The position numbers were made by a program, and so were the translations under genes. Under the pieces are notes generated by a model. The model had not been told where the DNA came from and searched no databases. It saw nothing but the letters and a program-made list of their open reading frames with translations. Positions 14,390-23,071 of a DNA stretch of 25,457 nt are shown here, piece by piece. Within the stretch, counting starts at the first letter, position 1. Each line of letters starts with the position of its first letter. This DNA is from Chloroflexota bacterium (GTDB lineage Bacteria > Chloroflexota > Dormibacteria > CF-121). The stretch spans positions 1 to 25,457 of the forward strand of contig VBIS01000159.1 in the NCBI GenBank assembly GCA_005880605.1. Direction: 5' to 3'.

Positions 14390-15130
14390 ATGGCGCAAGC
14401 CACGCCCGTCCCAAATGGCGACGTCCGAGAGCGCCTGCTCCGCGAGGGCCGCATCAAAGCCCGCGGCCTGATGCCCGATTGTTCCAACTACACCTACCTG
14501 GCTCACGTCCGCGGTGACGCCGGCGCCGAGACGCTCGGCGTTTACAAACCGGCGCAGGGCGAGACGCCGCTCGACGATTTCCCCGATGGCACGCTGGGCA
14601 AGCGCGAGGTGGCCGCCTACCTGGTCAGCGCTGCGCTCAATTGGCAGGTCGTGCCACTTACGGTTTATCGCACGGCCGGTCCGCTAGGACCGGGGTCGCT
14701 GCAGCAGTTCATCGTCGCCGACGTCAGTGAGCATTACTACACGCTCATGCCCGCGCGGGCCACTGACTTCAGGACGATGGCGGCGTTCGACGTCATCGTC
14801 AATAACGCGGACCGCAAGAGCGGCCATTGCCTGCTCGACGGCGACGGTCACATCTGGGGCGTCGACAACGGCTTAACCTTCCACACAATCCCCAAGCTGC
14901 GGACGGTGATCTGGGAATTCGCAGGCGAGGAGGTTCCGGCCGAGCTGCGCCGGGATGCGCAGCGGCTCGCGGAAGGCCTCGTGGCCGCGGAGGGTTGGGT
15001 GAAGAGCCTGAAGCAGCTGATCTCCGGCGCCGAGATTCGGGCCCTCGCCCAGCGCGCCCGCCGCCTGGCTGACGAGGGACGCTACCCGGAGCCCAGCTCG
15101 CGCTGGGCCTATCCATGGCCGCTGATTTAA
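14390..15130 (+). CDS. SCO1664 family protein (PI3/4-kinase-like fold)
   Basis: This 246-residue protein belongs to the SCO1664 family, which resembles the catalytic core of phosphatidylinositol 3/4-kinases and HipA-like kinases. A nucleotide-binding lysine is likely in GVYKPAQGE near the N-terminus. The catalytic-loop equivalent VNNADRKSGH (about 142-150) is followed by the metal-binding segment IWGVDNGLTFH. It is cytosolic with no membrane segment. It forms an operon with DUF3090. The substrate is unknown: lipid, protein and small-molecule phosphorylation are all possible. Its stop codon shares bases with that of the convergent CtaG-like gene. Confidence 0.9.
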   Translation: MAQATPVPNGDVRERLLREGRIKARGLMPDCSNYTYLAHVRGDAGAETLGVYKPAQGETPLDDFPDGTLGKREVAAYLVSAALNWQVVPLTVYRTAGPLGPGSLQQFIVADVSEHYYTLMPARATDFRTMAAFDVIVNNADRKSGHCLLDGDGHIWGVDNGLTFHTIPKLRTVIWEFAGEEVPAELRRDAQRLAEGLVAAEGWVKSLKQLISGAEIRALAQRARRLADEGRYPEPSSRWAYPWPLI

Positions 15131-15843
15131 TGGCCTAGGGTTGGAACCGGAAGGCGGGGACGGTCGGCCTCGGCGGGCAGGTCCTCCTTCAGCCGCTCGA
15201 GCCAGGCGGGCGCCCCGGGCGGAAGATCGCCGCTCGGCACCGCCCGGTCGTCGCGATCCGGCGGGTCGGGCTGGGGCGCGAGCATCCGCCAGAGCAGCAC
15301 GAACGTGCCGGTTATCAGCGCGAACTTAGCCGTGCCAAACAGAATCAGGCCGGCGATCTGCTGGTCCTCAATCGAGCGAAACGCCTGGTAGAACGGGTGG
15401 TGAGCCAGCGCCATGGTCAAGCCGGGGATGGTGGGCGGTACCCCCGCGACCATCAGGCAGCCAATTTTTGCAATCGCACTCGGACCACTGCGACTCACGA
15501 TCGGCGACCAAAAGACAAAGCCACCAAGCATCAGCATGGCTTGTGTCGCTTCCCGGAACCCCGCATTCTTGACGGCGAGGTCGACGACCGCCGGGTACTG
15601 GGAGCCGAAAAGCACGACATTGAGCGCGAGGATACCTGCGACCGGGTGGATCCGGGATCCGGCGCGGCCCTGCAGCCACGGACTGGCGCCGTAGGCGAGC
15701 AGGGGCATGACCACGGCCAGCAGCACCATCTCCTCGAGCATGTGCAGGCTCAGTCGCTGATCGGCGAGCCGGCTGAGCGGCGGCAGCAAGGCCGCCAGCG
15801 AGAGCAGCGATCCGGCGACGAGAGCCGCGCGTTGACGCCGCAT
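15127..15843 (-). CDS. CtaG-like (Caa3_CtaG) multi-pass membrane protein
   Basis: This 238-residue protein has about six hydrophobic helices and a proline- and acid-rich C-terminal tail (about 190-238). The pattern LSLHMLEEMVLLAVVMPLL, the GFVFWSPIV helix and DQQIAGLILF match the Caa3_CtaG family of cytochrome c oxidase assembly proteins. Those normally carry several histidines for copper delivery to the Cu centre. Here HMxxHM is HMLEEM, and the WH and HxxEH positions also lack histidine. Copper handling is therefore doubtful. It is the last gene of a minus-strand run, eight bases after the phospholipase-D-like gene. Confidence 0.75.
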   Translation of the reverse strand: MRRQRAALVAGSLLSLAALLPPLSRLADQRLSLHMLEEMVLLAVVMPLLAYGASPWLQGRAGSRIHPVAGILALNVVLFGSQYPAVVDLAVKNAGFREATQAMLMLGGFVFWSPIVSRSGPSAIAKIGCLMVAGVPPTIPGLTMALAHHPFYQAFRSIEDQQIAGLILFGTAKFALITGTFVLLWRMLAPQPDPPDRDDRAVPSGDLPPGAPAWLERLKEDLPAEADRPRLPVPTLGH

Positions 15844-15851
15844 GATGGGAC

Positions 15852-16934
15852 CTATTTTCGCGCAACGAGCGAGGGCTGCGCGTAGCGGGCGAACACGCTA
15901 TCGACGAAGTTGACGAACAGGTCCGCCAGCGGCGCACTGTCGAGCACGAGCAGGTTTTCCGCGTTGTCCTCTCCGGCATGCGACAGGTTGTAGCTGCCCG
16001 TCATCACTGTGTTGTCGACCACCGTGATTTTGGCGTGCATGAAATCGTGGACGCTGGTTGGCGTGTAGGGCGTGGTGACTTTGGAGGCGAAGGGCAGCGT
16101 GGTGCTGACAGCCAGGAAGGCCGGTCCTTTCCAGCCCGCATGCGGATCGACCCGCCACTGACCGAGCACTTCGGCCATCTGGGTCCGGTCATAGACGCCT
16201 TTGAACTCAGGATGCGGGCTATGGGTCAGGTCGCCGAGCGTTCCCAACACAACGCCGGCCGTGATCACCGGCGAGCAGACCCGAATACGACGTTTTGCGT
16301 GCGCAATCTTATCGGCGATAAGATGCGCCATCTGCCGCCCCCGCCCGGGCGAGAAGAGCACGTGCGCCCTGACGGGGCTGCCCCGGTAGGTGAGGGCGAC
16401 GCTCGCGAGGTCGTATTTCCCCGTGCCCTCGACTCGGCCCGTCGCCCAGAGTTCCGCGAAGTTCCTCGCATACTCGGCGGCTAAGTCCGTTGACGGTAAC
16501 TTGAGGATGACGTTCTCCTCGCGTGTCCAAGAGTCATTCGTCCAGTTTGTCGACCCGGTCCAGACCCACGGATCGGCGCTCGCGGCGTCACGCACGATGT
16601 ACTTGTGGTGCATCAGGTCAGGAACGCCTGATATGGGTTTGCTCTCGACACCCAAACTGGCGATGAACCCGGTGTCGGCCTGGGATGGTGGCGGCACCGG
16701 GATCGGGTTGGGAAAGTCGACGTTGTAGAGCAGCCGGATAGCCACCCCGCGGCTGGTGGCGGCCTTGACGGCGGCGCGGAGCTGGTCGGCCGGCGCGCCC
16801 GTCAGGTTCAGGTCGTAGATGGCGATGTCGAGACTGTGCTGCGCCGCGCCGATGAAGGCGACCAGTTCTCCCGCGACTTGCTCGGCCGGCTGCGCGCCGT
16901 CCTGCAGAAAAGTCACCTCGACCGACGCCGTCAC
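15852..16934 (-). CDS. Phospholipase D-like protein with two HKD motifs
   Basis: This 360-residue protein starts at GTG 16934, overlapping the upstream LOG-family stop by four bases (GTGA). A longer frame upstream is read inside the LOG gene and is not believable. Two PLD catalytic motifs are intact: HHKYIVRD followed by WTGSTNW in the first half and MHAKITVVD followed by MTGSYNLS in the second. The family cleaves or transfers phosphodiester bonds in phospholipids or nucleic acids (cardiolipin synthase, Nuc, BfiI-type). With no signal peptide it is probably cytosolic or membrane associated. The substrate cannot be assigned. Confidence 0.9.
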   Translation of the reverse strand: MTASVEVTFLQDGAQPAEQVAGELVAFIGAAQHSLDIAIYDLNLTGAPADQLRAAVKAATSRGVAIRLLYNVDFPNPIPVPPPSQADTGFIASLGVESKPISGVPDLMHHKYIVRDAASADPWVWTGSTNWTNDSWTREENVILKLPSTDLAAEYARNFAELWATGRVEGTGKYDLASVALTYRGSPVRAHVLFSPGRGRQMAHLIADKIAHAKRRIRVCSPVITAGVVLGTLGDLTHSPHPEFKGVYDRTQMAEVLGQWRVDPHAGWKGPAFLAVSTTLPFASKVTTPYTPTSVHDFMHAKITVVDNTVMTGSYNLSHAGEDNAENLLVLDSAPLADLFVNFVDSVFARYAQPSLVARK

Positions 16935-17719
16935 TGGGCGTCGCTCTTCTTCGGTTCCGCCCGCTCCTTGGGCTGGGCTTCCAGCACCTTCCGCTGGTAG
17001 TACTGCTGGACGAGGTCGGCGGCCTGCTGGATGTCGTCGGTCACGACCATGAGGTCCAGGTCTTCCGGCGAGATCTTGGCCTCGGCCAGCACCCGGTCGC
17101 GGATCCACTGCTGCAGCCCGGACCAGTAATCGGAGCCGAACATGATCACCGGGAAGTGCACGATCTTGCCGGTCTGGATCAGGGTCAACGCCTCGAACAG
17201 CTCGTCCATGGTGCCGAAGCCGCCGGGGAAGATGACGAACGCCTCCGCGTACTTGACGAACATCGTTTTGCGCACGAAGAAGTAGTGGAATTCGATGCCC
17301 AGGTTGACGTACTCGTTGAGGCCCTGCTCGAAGGGCAGCTCGATGTTGAGGCCGACCGAGAGGCCATGACCTTCGCGGGCGCCCCTATTGGCCGCTTCCA
17401 TCGTGCCCGGGCCGCCGCCGGTGATGATGGCGAAGCCCCGGCGCGCGAGCTCGGCGGCGAGGGCGCGCGCGGCGTCATACATGGGGTCGGGCGGACGGAC
17501 GCGCGCCGAGCCAAAGAACGTGACCGCCGGACCAACCGTGGCCAGCGCGTCGAAGCCCGCTACAAACTCGGCCTGGATCCGGAGCACGCGCCAGGGATCG
17601 CTTTCGAGGAATTCCGGGGCGGTCTCGGGCCGCTCCAGCAGCTTGCGGTCTTCGATCTTCCGCTCGACGCCGCGCCGGACGATCCCTCCGGTGCGCTGCT
17701 CCCCGGGTTCCTTCGCCAT
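16931..17719 (-). CDS. LOG family (TIGR00730) protein
   Basis: This 262-residue Rossmann-fold protein contains GGGPGTMEAANRGA and the family signature PGGFGTMDELFEAL. These are the phosphate-binding and catalytic motifs of cytokinin riboside 5'-monophosphate phosphoribohydrolase (LONELY GUY). Bacterial members hydrolyse nucleoside 5'-monophosphates to base and ribose 5-phosphate. An N-terminal extension of about 70 residues and a charged C-terminal tail make it longer than the minimal enzymes of about 180-200 residues. It is probably cytosolic. It lies 12 bases after the methyltransferase gene and overlaps the phospholipase-D-like gene, suggesting one transcript. Confidence 0.9.
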   Translation of the reverse strand: MAKEPGEQRTGGIVRRGVERKIEDRKLLERPETAPEFLESDPWRVLRIQAEFVAGFDALATVGPAVTFFGSARVRPPDPMYDAARALAAELARRGFAIITGGGPGTMEAANRGAREGHGLSVGLNIELPFEQGLNEYVNLGIEFHYFFVRKTMFVKYAEAFVIFPGGFGTMDELFEALTLIQTGKIVHFPVIMFGSDYWSGLQQWIRDRVLAEAKISPEDLDLMVVTDDIQQAADLVQQYYQRKVLEAQPKERAEPKKSDAQ

Positions 17720-17731
17720 GGCTCGCTTACT

Positions 17732-18397
17732 CTAACCCGTCGCCTTTTGCGCCAGGACGTAGAAGCTCGGGCTGTCGAGCAGCTCGGCATCCGGCCGCGC
17801 GAACATCCGCTGCAACCGTAGGCCGGCGGCTAACAGCCAGTTCTCCATCTCCTCCGGCCAGACGATGGCGACCTCGGCCTGCTGCGTGATGGTGCGGCCG
17901 TCGGGAAGCCGGTAATCGACCTCGAGACGCGCGCCGTTTCCATCGAATGCGCGCACCCGTACCCCATCGCCGCCGCCCGCCCGCAGCCAGTGCGGGTTGG
18001 CCAGTTCGAAGGCGAGCGCCCCGGCGTCGCCGAGGTGATCGGCTGCCCGGCGCAAGCGCTCGACCAGGTACAGGATATTGGAGGGCGCGATGACCAGGTC
18101 GAACCGTAGGTCAAGCGCAAGATCCTCGATGCGCGACTGGATGAGCTCGGTCCGAGGCAAACGTTCGCGTAGCCGATCCAGCATGCCCGGATGACTATCG
18201 ACACCGACCAGCTCGATTCCCGCTGCATTCAGTGGCACCCCGATCCGTCCGCTGCCGATGCCGAGATAGAGCACCGGTGGCGTCGCACCCTGGGCCAGCT
18301 CGAGCCAGGGCCAGAGATCAGTCGCGTCGGGCAGCTGCGCGTAGAGCTCCGCGAATCCCGGGTCGGGCCGCGATGGGTCGTCGCGTACGACGGTCAC
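17732..18397 (-). CDS. Class I SAM-dependent methyltransferase
   Basis: This 221-residue protein starts at GTG. Its Rossmann core shows motif I VLYLGIGSGRIGVPL, an acidic residue at GVDSHPGML (motif II) and the strand FDLVIAPSNILYLV (motif IV region). The C-terminal half forms the substrate-binding sheet. Overall length and layout match small-molecule methyltransferases of the Methyltransf_25 type. It is the first gene of the run methyltransferase, LOG, PLD-like, CtaG-like, divergent from the cupredoxin lipoprotein by 57 bases. The acceptor substrate is unknown. Confidence 0.88.
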   Translation of the reverse strand: MTVVRDDPSRPDPGFAELYAQLPDATDLWPWLELAQGATPPVLYLGIGSGRIGVPLNAAGIELVGVDSHPGMLDRLRERLPRTELIQSRIEDLALDLRFDLVIAPSNILYLVERLRRAADHLGDAGALAFELANPHWLRAGGGDGVRVRAFDGNGARLEVDYRLPDGRTITQQAEVAIVWPEEMENWLLAAGLRLQRMFARPDAELLDSPSFYVLAQKATG

Positions 18398-18454
18398 GAC
18401 TGTAACGCCACCTGGTACTCGGTTGCAGGAACTATCGAGGGAGGCGAAGCACTG

Positions 18455-18865
18455 ATGAGCTTAAAGACTCCTGTTCTACTGGTGGCAGCAACCGCGCTGC
18501 TCACAGCGTGTGGCACGGCGACGACGGCAACGACGGCGCGAACCGACGCAACCGTCACCATCCCGAGCGATCGATTCCTTCCGGTGATCAGCCAGTCGGT
18601 AACGGGCGGGACCGTCACCTTCCGCAATGCCGACGCCGATGCCCACACGGTCACGAGCCTACCGGGTGCGGCCGTGGCATTCGACCTCGTGATTCCTGCG
18701 GGCGGGACACGCACCTTGAAACTTGACGCCGCCGGCGCCTATCGATACTACTGTCGATTTCATGCGCATTACGATCCGAAGACCGACCAGGTCGCCGCGA
18801 ACCCCGGCGCCGATCACCCCGACGAGCCGATGGCGGGCGTGATCGTGGCGGCGCGCAATGGCTAG
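18455..18865 (+). CDS. Cupredoxin-type (plastocyanin-like) lipoprotein
   Basis: This 136-residue protein starts at ATG 18455 behind a GGGAGG Shine-Dalgarno. A type II signal peptide ends in LLTAC, so C19 should be lipidated and the protein anchored on the outer face of the membrane. The mature part is a small cupredoxin. Copper ligands are visible as H64 (ADAHTVTS), C100 and H103 (YYCRFHAHY), and M126 (EPMAGVIVA). Between H103 and M126 there are about 22 residues, longer than the short loop of plastocyanin. It is probably a periplasm-side or cell-surface electron carrier. It lies next to the run that ends with the CtaG-like gene. Confidence 0.88.
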   Translation: MSLKTPVLLVAATALLTACGTATTATTARTDATVTIPSDRFLPVISQSVTGGTVTFRNADADAHTVTSLPGAAVAFDLVIPAGGTRTLKLDAAGAYRYYCRFHAHYDPKTDQVAANPGADHPDEPMAGVIVAARNG

Positions 18866-18876
18866 GCCGGCAACCC

Positions 18877-20217
18877 TTAAGTGACGGCCTGGTCGGCGAT
18901 GTCGAGCGCCTTGTCGATGATGGCGAAGCCTTCGCCCAGCTCCGCCTCGGTGATGCACAGGGGCGGGTTCGTCATGATCGTGTTCCAGCGCACAAAGGTG
19001 TAGAGGCCCTGCTCGCGCAGGGACTTGCCGACCGCCTTCATCGGCTCCGAGGTCCCGTTGAAGGGAGCGAGCGGCTCCATCGTGTTGCGGTCTTTGACCA
19101 GTTCGAGGATGCCGAAGAGGCCGATGGAGCGCGTCAGCCCTACGGACGGATGCTTACGTTTGAGCTCGTGGTGGTGACGGGTCATGACCTCGCCCATGCG
19201 GCGGGCATTGCCGATCATGTCGTCTTCCTCGTAGGCCTGGATGGTGCCCAACGCCGTGGCACAGGCGAGCGGGTGGCTGTTGTAGGTCAGCCCGCCGTAG
19301 AAGACGTTCTTGTCGAAGTACTCGGCGATCCTGGGGCGCATGCCCACCGCGCCTAGCGGCACGTAACTGCTGGTCAGTCCCTTCGCCATGGTCATGATGT
19401 CGGGCACCACCTTCCAGTGGTTGACGGCGAACCACTCGCCGGTCCGGCCAAAGCCCGACATGATCTCGTCGCAGACCATCATGATGCCGTAGCGATCGCA
19501 GAGCTCACGCACCCCCTGGAGATAGCCGTCCGGAGGGATCAGGATGCCGTTAGTCCCGGTGACCGTCTCCAGGAAGAAGGCGGCGACCGTGTTGGGGCCC
19601 TCGAGCTGGATCGTCTCCTCGAGGTACCTGAGAGATTCCTCGGCGGTGTCCTGCTCGCGCTGCGGTCCGTGATAGGGATCGAGGACGTGCACCACGCCCG
19701 CTGTTCCCAGGTCGCTGGCCCATCGCCGCGGGTCGCCGGTTAACGCCATCGCGCCTGCGGTTGCTCCGTGATATGAGCGATAGCGGGCGATGATCTTGTG
19801 GCGCCCGGTCACGGTCCGCGCCAGCTTGATCGCGTTCTCGTTCGCCTCCGCGCCGCCAAGCGTGAAGAAGACCTTGTCGAGGTCGCCGGGCATCAGCTCG
19901 GCCAGCTTCTTGCCCAACAGCGCGCGCGGCTCGTGCGCCATGAAGGGATTGGCGTAAGGGAGCTTCTCCGCCTGGCGCTTGATGGCCTCGATGATGCGCG
20001 GGTGACCGTGACCGGCATTGACGCTCATCAACTGACTGTTGAAGTCGATGTAGCGCTTGCCATCGGGGGTGTAGAAGTAAACGCCCCTGGCGTGGTCGAC
20101 CGCGATCGGATCGACGGTCGATTGCGCCGTCCACTCGTAAAGCGTGTACTGGCGGCAGAGGGCGACGATTTCCTCGCCGCTTAGCACGTGTGGGCGGGCG
20201 CTCGTCTCTAGAGCCAC
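18877..20217 (-). CDS. Class III aminotransferase (beta-alanine/omega-amino acid type)
   Basis: This 446-residue PLP enzyme starts at GTG, overlapping the upstream dehydrogenase gene by ten bases. The class III blocks are GGAEANENAIKLAR (121-134), SYHGAT near 148, the VCDEIMSGFGRTGEW segment (D250) and the Schiff-base lysine K279 in MTMAKGLTSSYVPLGAV. In this operon it most likely converts beta-alanine or beta-aminoisobutyrate, with pyruvate or 2-oxoglutarate as acceptor, to malonate or methylmalonate semialdehyde, which the neighbouring dehydrogenase uses. The specific amino donor is inferred from context, since class III motifs alone do not fix it. It is the last gene of the operon, converging on the cupredoxin gene with 11 bases between. 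Confidence 0.92.
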   Translation of the reverse strand: MALETSARPHVLSGEEIVALCRQYTLYEWTAQSTVDPIAVDHARGVYFYTPDGKRYIDFNSQLMSVNAGHGHPRIIEAIKRQAEKLPYANPFMAHEPRALLGKKLAELMPGDLDKVFFTLGGAEANENAIKLARTVTGRHKIIARYRSYHGATAGAMALTGDPRRWASDLGTAGVVHVLDPYHGPQREQDTAEESLRYLEETIQLEGPNTVAAFFLETVTGTNGILIPPDGYLQGVRELCDRYGIMMVCDEIMSGFGRTGEWFAVNHWKVVPDIMTMAKGLTSSYVPLGAVGMRPRIAEYFDKNVFYGGLTYNSHPLACATALGTIQAYEEDDMIGNARRMGEVMTRHHHELKRKHPSVGLTRSIGLFGILELVKDRNTMEPLAPFNGTSEPMKAVGKSLREQGLYTFVRWNTIMTNPPLCITEAELGEGFAIIDKALDIADQAVT

Positions 20218-21656
20218 CGCGTCGTCACGACTTTGTGCCGGGTGTAGAAGCGAATGCTGTCCTGGCCGGTGGCATGCAGGTCGCCGAAGAACGAGTTCTT
20301 CCAGCCGGTGAACGGTAGGAAGGCCATGGGCGCCGCCACCCCGATGTTGACGCCCAGCATGCCGGCCTGCGCCCGGCGCTTGAACTCCCGCGCGTACTTG
20401 CCCGAGCCGGTGAAGATCGAGGCCATGTTGCCGTAGGTACTGGCGTTGAGCACCTTGAGGGCCTCATCGATGTCCGTGGCGCGAACCACGGAGAGCACGG
20501 GTCCGAAGAGCTCATCCTTCCAGATCTTCATATTCGGGGTGACGCGATCGAAGATGGTGGGCCCTAAGAAGAAGCCGTCTTTTTGGTCCACCTCGCGGCC
20601 ATCGGAGACGAGCTGCGCGCCCTCCGCCTCGGCGCCGTCGATGTATTCCATGAGTTTCTTCTTGCGCTCGCCGCGAATCACCGGTCCGAGCGTCGTACTC
20701 GGGTCAGTGCCGGGACCGACTTTCAGTTTCGCCGCGTCATTGGCGAGTTCGCGGACCAGGGCGTCACCGATCTTGCCGACCCCGACGGCGACGCTGCCCG
20801 CCAGGCAGCGCTGGCCGGCATTGCCGAAGGCCGACGAGATGACGTGCGGCGCCGAGAGCTCGAGGTCCGCGTCGTCCATGACCAGGATGTGGTTCTTGGC
20901 ACCCCCGAGCGCCTGCACCCGCTTTCCGTTGGCCGCCGCCGTGGCGTAGATGTAGGCGGCCACCGTCGCCGAGCCGACGAACGAGATCGCCGAGATATCG
21001 GGATGGGTCAGCAGCTGGTTGACCGCATCGTTGGCGCCGTGTACGACGTTGAAGACGCCCGCGGGCAGGCCCGCCTCCTCGAGCAGCTCCGCGATGCGCA
21101 TCGCCGAGAGAGGCGTGAGCTGGGATGGCTTTAGAACAAACGTGTTGCCGGTTACGATCGCGACCGGGATCATCCACATCGGCACCATGTTCGGGAAGTT
21201 AAAAGGGGTGATCCCCGCAACCACTCCGACTGGAAAGCGCGTCAGCTCCTCGTCGATCCCCCTGGCGACCTGATCGAGGTTCTGGCCCATCATCAGCGTC
21301 GGCGCCCCGCAGGCGAAGTCGATCACCTCGATGGCGCGCTTGACCTCGCCCTTCGATTCGTCGAGCGTCTTGCCGTTTTCCTGGGTCACGATGGCGGAGA
21401 GCTCATCGACATGTTTGTCGAAGAGCGCCTTGAAGCGGAACATGACCTGCGCGCGCTCAGGGACGGGTGTTTCGCTCCAGGCGGGGAATGCCTTCTTGGC
21501 GGCGGCGACCGCCTCATCGATCTCTTCCTTGGTCGAGTGCGGAAGGCTGGCGATCGTCTGGCCGGTCGCCGGGTTCGGAATCGGGTCAACTTTCTGGGCA
21601 CGCGAGTCGCGGAACTTGCCGCCGATAAAGCTCTGGACGTTCCTGGTGGCGATCAT
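20208..21656 (-). CDS. mmsA: CoA-acylating (methyl)malonate-semialdehyde dehydrogenase
   Basis: This 482-residue aldehyde dehydrogenase of the MMSDH/IolA type has catalytic C284 in FGNAGQRCLAGS. The usual general-base Glu is replaced by Asn in LGGAKNH (N255), the diagnostic feature of this CoA-dependent branch. N-terminal PITPFNFP-like (VAGITPFNFPNMVPMW) and C-terminal PFTGWKNSFFGDLH motifs are also characteristic. It oxidises malonate semialdehyde to acetyl-CoA, or methylmalonate semialdehyde to propionyl-CoA, with NAD and release of CO2. In this operon it finishes the carbon route from uracil or thymine. It overlaps hydA by four bases (ATGA). Confidence 0.95.
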   Translation of the reverse strand: MIATRNVQSFIGGKFRDSRAQKVDPIPNPATGQTIASLPHSTKEEIDEAVAAAKKAFPAWSETPVPERAQVMFRFKALFDKHVDELSAIVTQENGKTLDESKGEVKRAIEVIDFACGAPTLMMGQNLDQVARGIDEELTRFPVGVVAGITPFNFPNMVPMWMIPVAIVTGNTFVLKPSQLTPLSAMRIAELLEEAGLPAGVFNVVHGANDAVNQLLTHPDISAISFVGSATVAAYIYATAAANGKRVQALGGAKNHILVMDDADLELSAPHVISSAFGNAGQRCLAGSVAVGVGKIGDALVRELANDAAKLKVGPGTDPSTTLGPVIRGERKKKLMEYIDGAEAEGAQLVSDGREVDQKDGFFLGPTIFDRVTPNMKIWKDELFGPVLSVVRATDIDEALKVLNASTYGNMASIFTGSGKYAREFKRRAQAGMLGVNIGVAAPMAFLPFTGWKNSFFGDLHATGQDSIRFYTRHKVVTTRWL

Positions 21657-23071
21657 GATCTCGCTCCTACCGGGCTTGGCTCAGCGGTCGGAACCTTGTG
21701 GAATGGCGAGCGCGGCAGAAACTGGCCCCCGCCCTTTGTCCCCTGAAACTTTCCGTCCTTAACCAGCACGTTGCCGCGCTGCATCACGACCTCCGGCAGG
21801 CCCTTGACCGTCATGCCCTCGTAGCAACTGTAATCCACGTTCATATGATGGGTCTTCGCCGACAATGTCCGTTCGACGCTCGGATTGAAGATCACGATAT
21901 CGGCATCACTGCCCGGCGCGATCGTGCCCTTGCGCGGGAACAGCCCAAACATCTTGGCGGGTGCGGTCGCGACCAATTCGACGAAACGGTTCAGGGTGAT
22001 CCGGCCGGAATTCACGCCGCCGTGGAAGATCAGCGTGAAGCGGTCTTCCACGCCGGGCAGGCCGTTGGGGATCTTGGAGAAGTCGCCCCGCCCCAGATCC
22101 TTCTGGCCTTTGAAGTGGAATGGACAGTGGTCGGTGGCAACCAGTTGCAGGTCGTCCTGGAGCAGACCCTTCCAGAGCTCGTCGTGATGCTGCTTCGGTC
22201 GCAGAGGCGGCGAGCATACGTACTTCGCGCCTTCGAAGCCGGGCCGGGCGAGGTCATCGAGACTCAGGTACAGATACTGGGGGCAGGTCTCGGCAAAGGT
22301 GGGGGCGCCGTCGTCGCGAGCCTTGCGGACGGCGTCGAGCGCCTCTTTCGAGCTCAAGTGCACGATATAGACGGCCACCTCGGCCAGGCGCGCCAGCGCG
22401 ATCGCCCGGCCGGTGGCCTCGCCCTCCATTGAGGCCGGGCGGGTCAGCCCGTGGTTGATCGGGTCACCCTTGCCGGCAGCCAGGTAGCGTTGCACCAGCA
22501 CGTCGATGGCGCCACCGTTCTCGGCATGCATCATGATCAAGCCGCCGTTCTCCGCGGTCCGGCTCATCGCCTTAAAGATTGCCGCGTCGTCGAGCATGAA
22601 GACCCCGGGATAAGCCATGAAGAGCTTGAAGGACGGGACGCCTTCGTTGACCAGCGCGTCCATCTCCTTGAGGATCGAGTCGTTGATCTCGCGCACGATC
22701 ATGTGGAAGCCGTAGTCGATGTGCGCCTTGCCCTGCGCTTTCTGGTGCCACTGGTCGAGGCCCTGGCGCAGCGTCTGGCCGAAGGTCTGCACCGCGAAGT
22801 CGACGATGGTGGTCGTGCCGCCCCAGGCGGCAGCGGCCGTTCCGGTGGCGAAGTCGTCGGAGGCGAAGGTGCCACCGAAGGGCAACTCCATGTGGGTGTG
22901 CACATCGATCGCGCCCGGCATCACGTAGCGGTTCTCGGCGTCGATCACCTGATCGGCGTTGGCCGTAAGTCCGCTCCCGATGGCCGCGATCTTTTCGCCC
23001 TCGATCAGCACGTCGGTCTTGTTGGTGTCGCTCGCCGTCACCACCGTGCCGTTCTTGATCAGCGTCCTCAT
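21653..23071 (-). CDS. hydA: Dihydropyrimidinase (hydantoinase)
   Basis: This 472-residue cyclic amidohydrolase has binuclear metal ligands in order: DVHTHME (H58, H60), carboxylated lysine K149 in SFKLFMAYPG, H182 in MMHAENG, H238 in IVHLSS, and D314 in ATDHCPF. Length and motifs match dihydropyrimidinase/D-hydantoinase. It opens 5,6-dihydrouracil or dihydrothymine to N-carbamoyl-beta-alanine or N-carbamoyl-beta-aminoisobutyrate, and may also act on hydantoins. It is cytosolic and usually a tetramer. It overlaps the genes on both sides by four bases, so translation is coupled within the operon. Confidence 0.95.
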   Translation of the reverse strand: MRTLIKNGTVVTASDTNKTDVLIEGEKIAAIGSGLTANADQVIDAENRYVMPGAIDVHTHMELPFGGTFASDDFATGTAAAAWGGTTTIVDFAVQTFGQTLRQGLDQWHQKAQGKAHIDYGFHMIVREINDSILKEMDALVNEGVPSFKLFMAYPGVFMLDDAAIFKAMSRTAENGGLIMMHAENGGAIDVLVQRYLAAGKGDPINHGLTRPASMEGEATGRAIALARLAEVAVYIVHLSSKEALDAVRKARDDGAPTFAETCPQYLYLSLDDLARPGFEGAKYVCSPPLRPKQHHDELWKGLLQDDLQLVATDHCPFHFKGQKDLGRGDFSKIPNGLPGVEDRFTLIFHGGVNSGRITLNRFVELVATAPAKMFGLFPRKGTIAPGSDADIVIFNPSVERTLSAKTHHMNVDYSCYEGMTVKGLPEVVMQRGNVLVKDGKFQGTKGGGQFLPRSPFHKVPTAEPSPVGARS

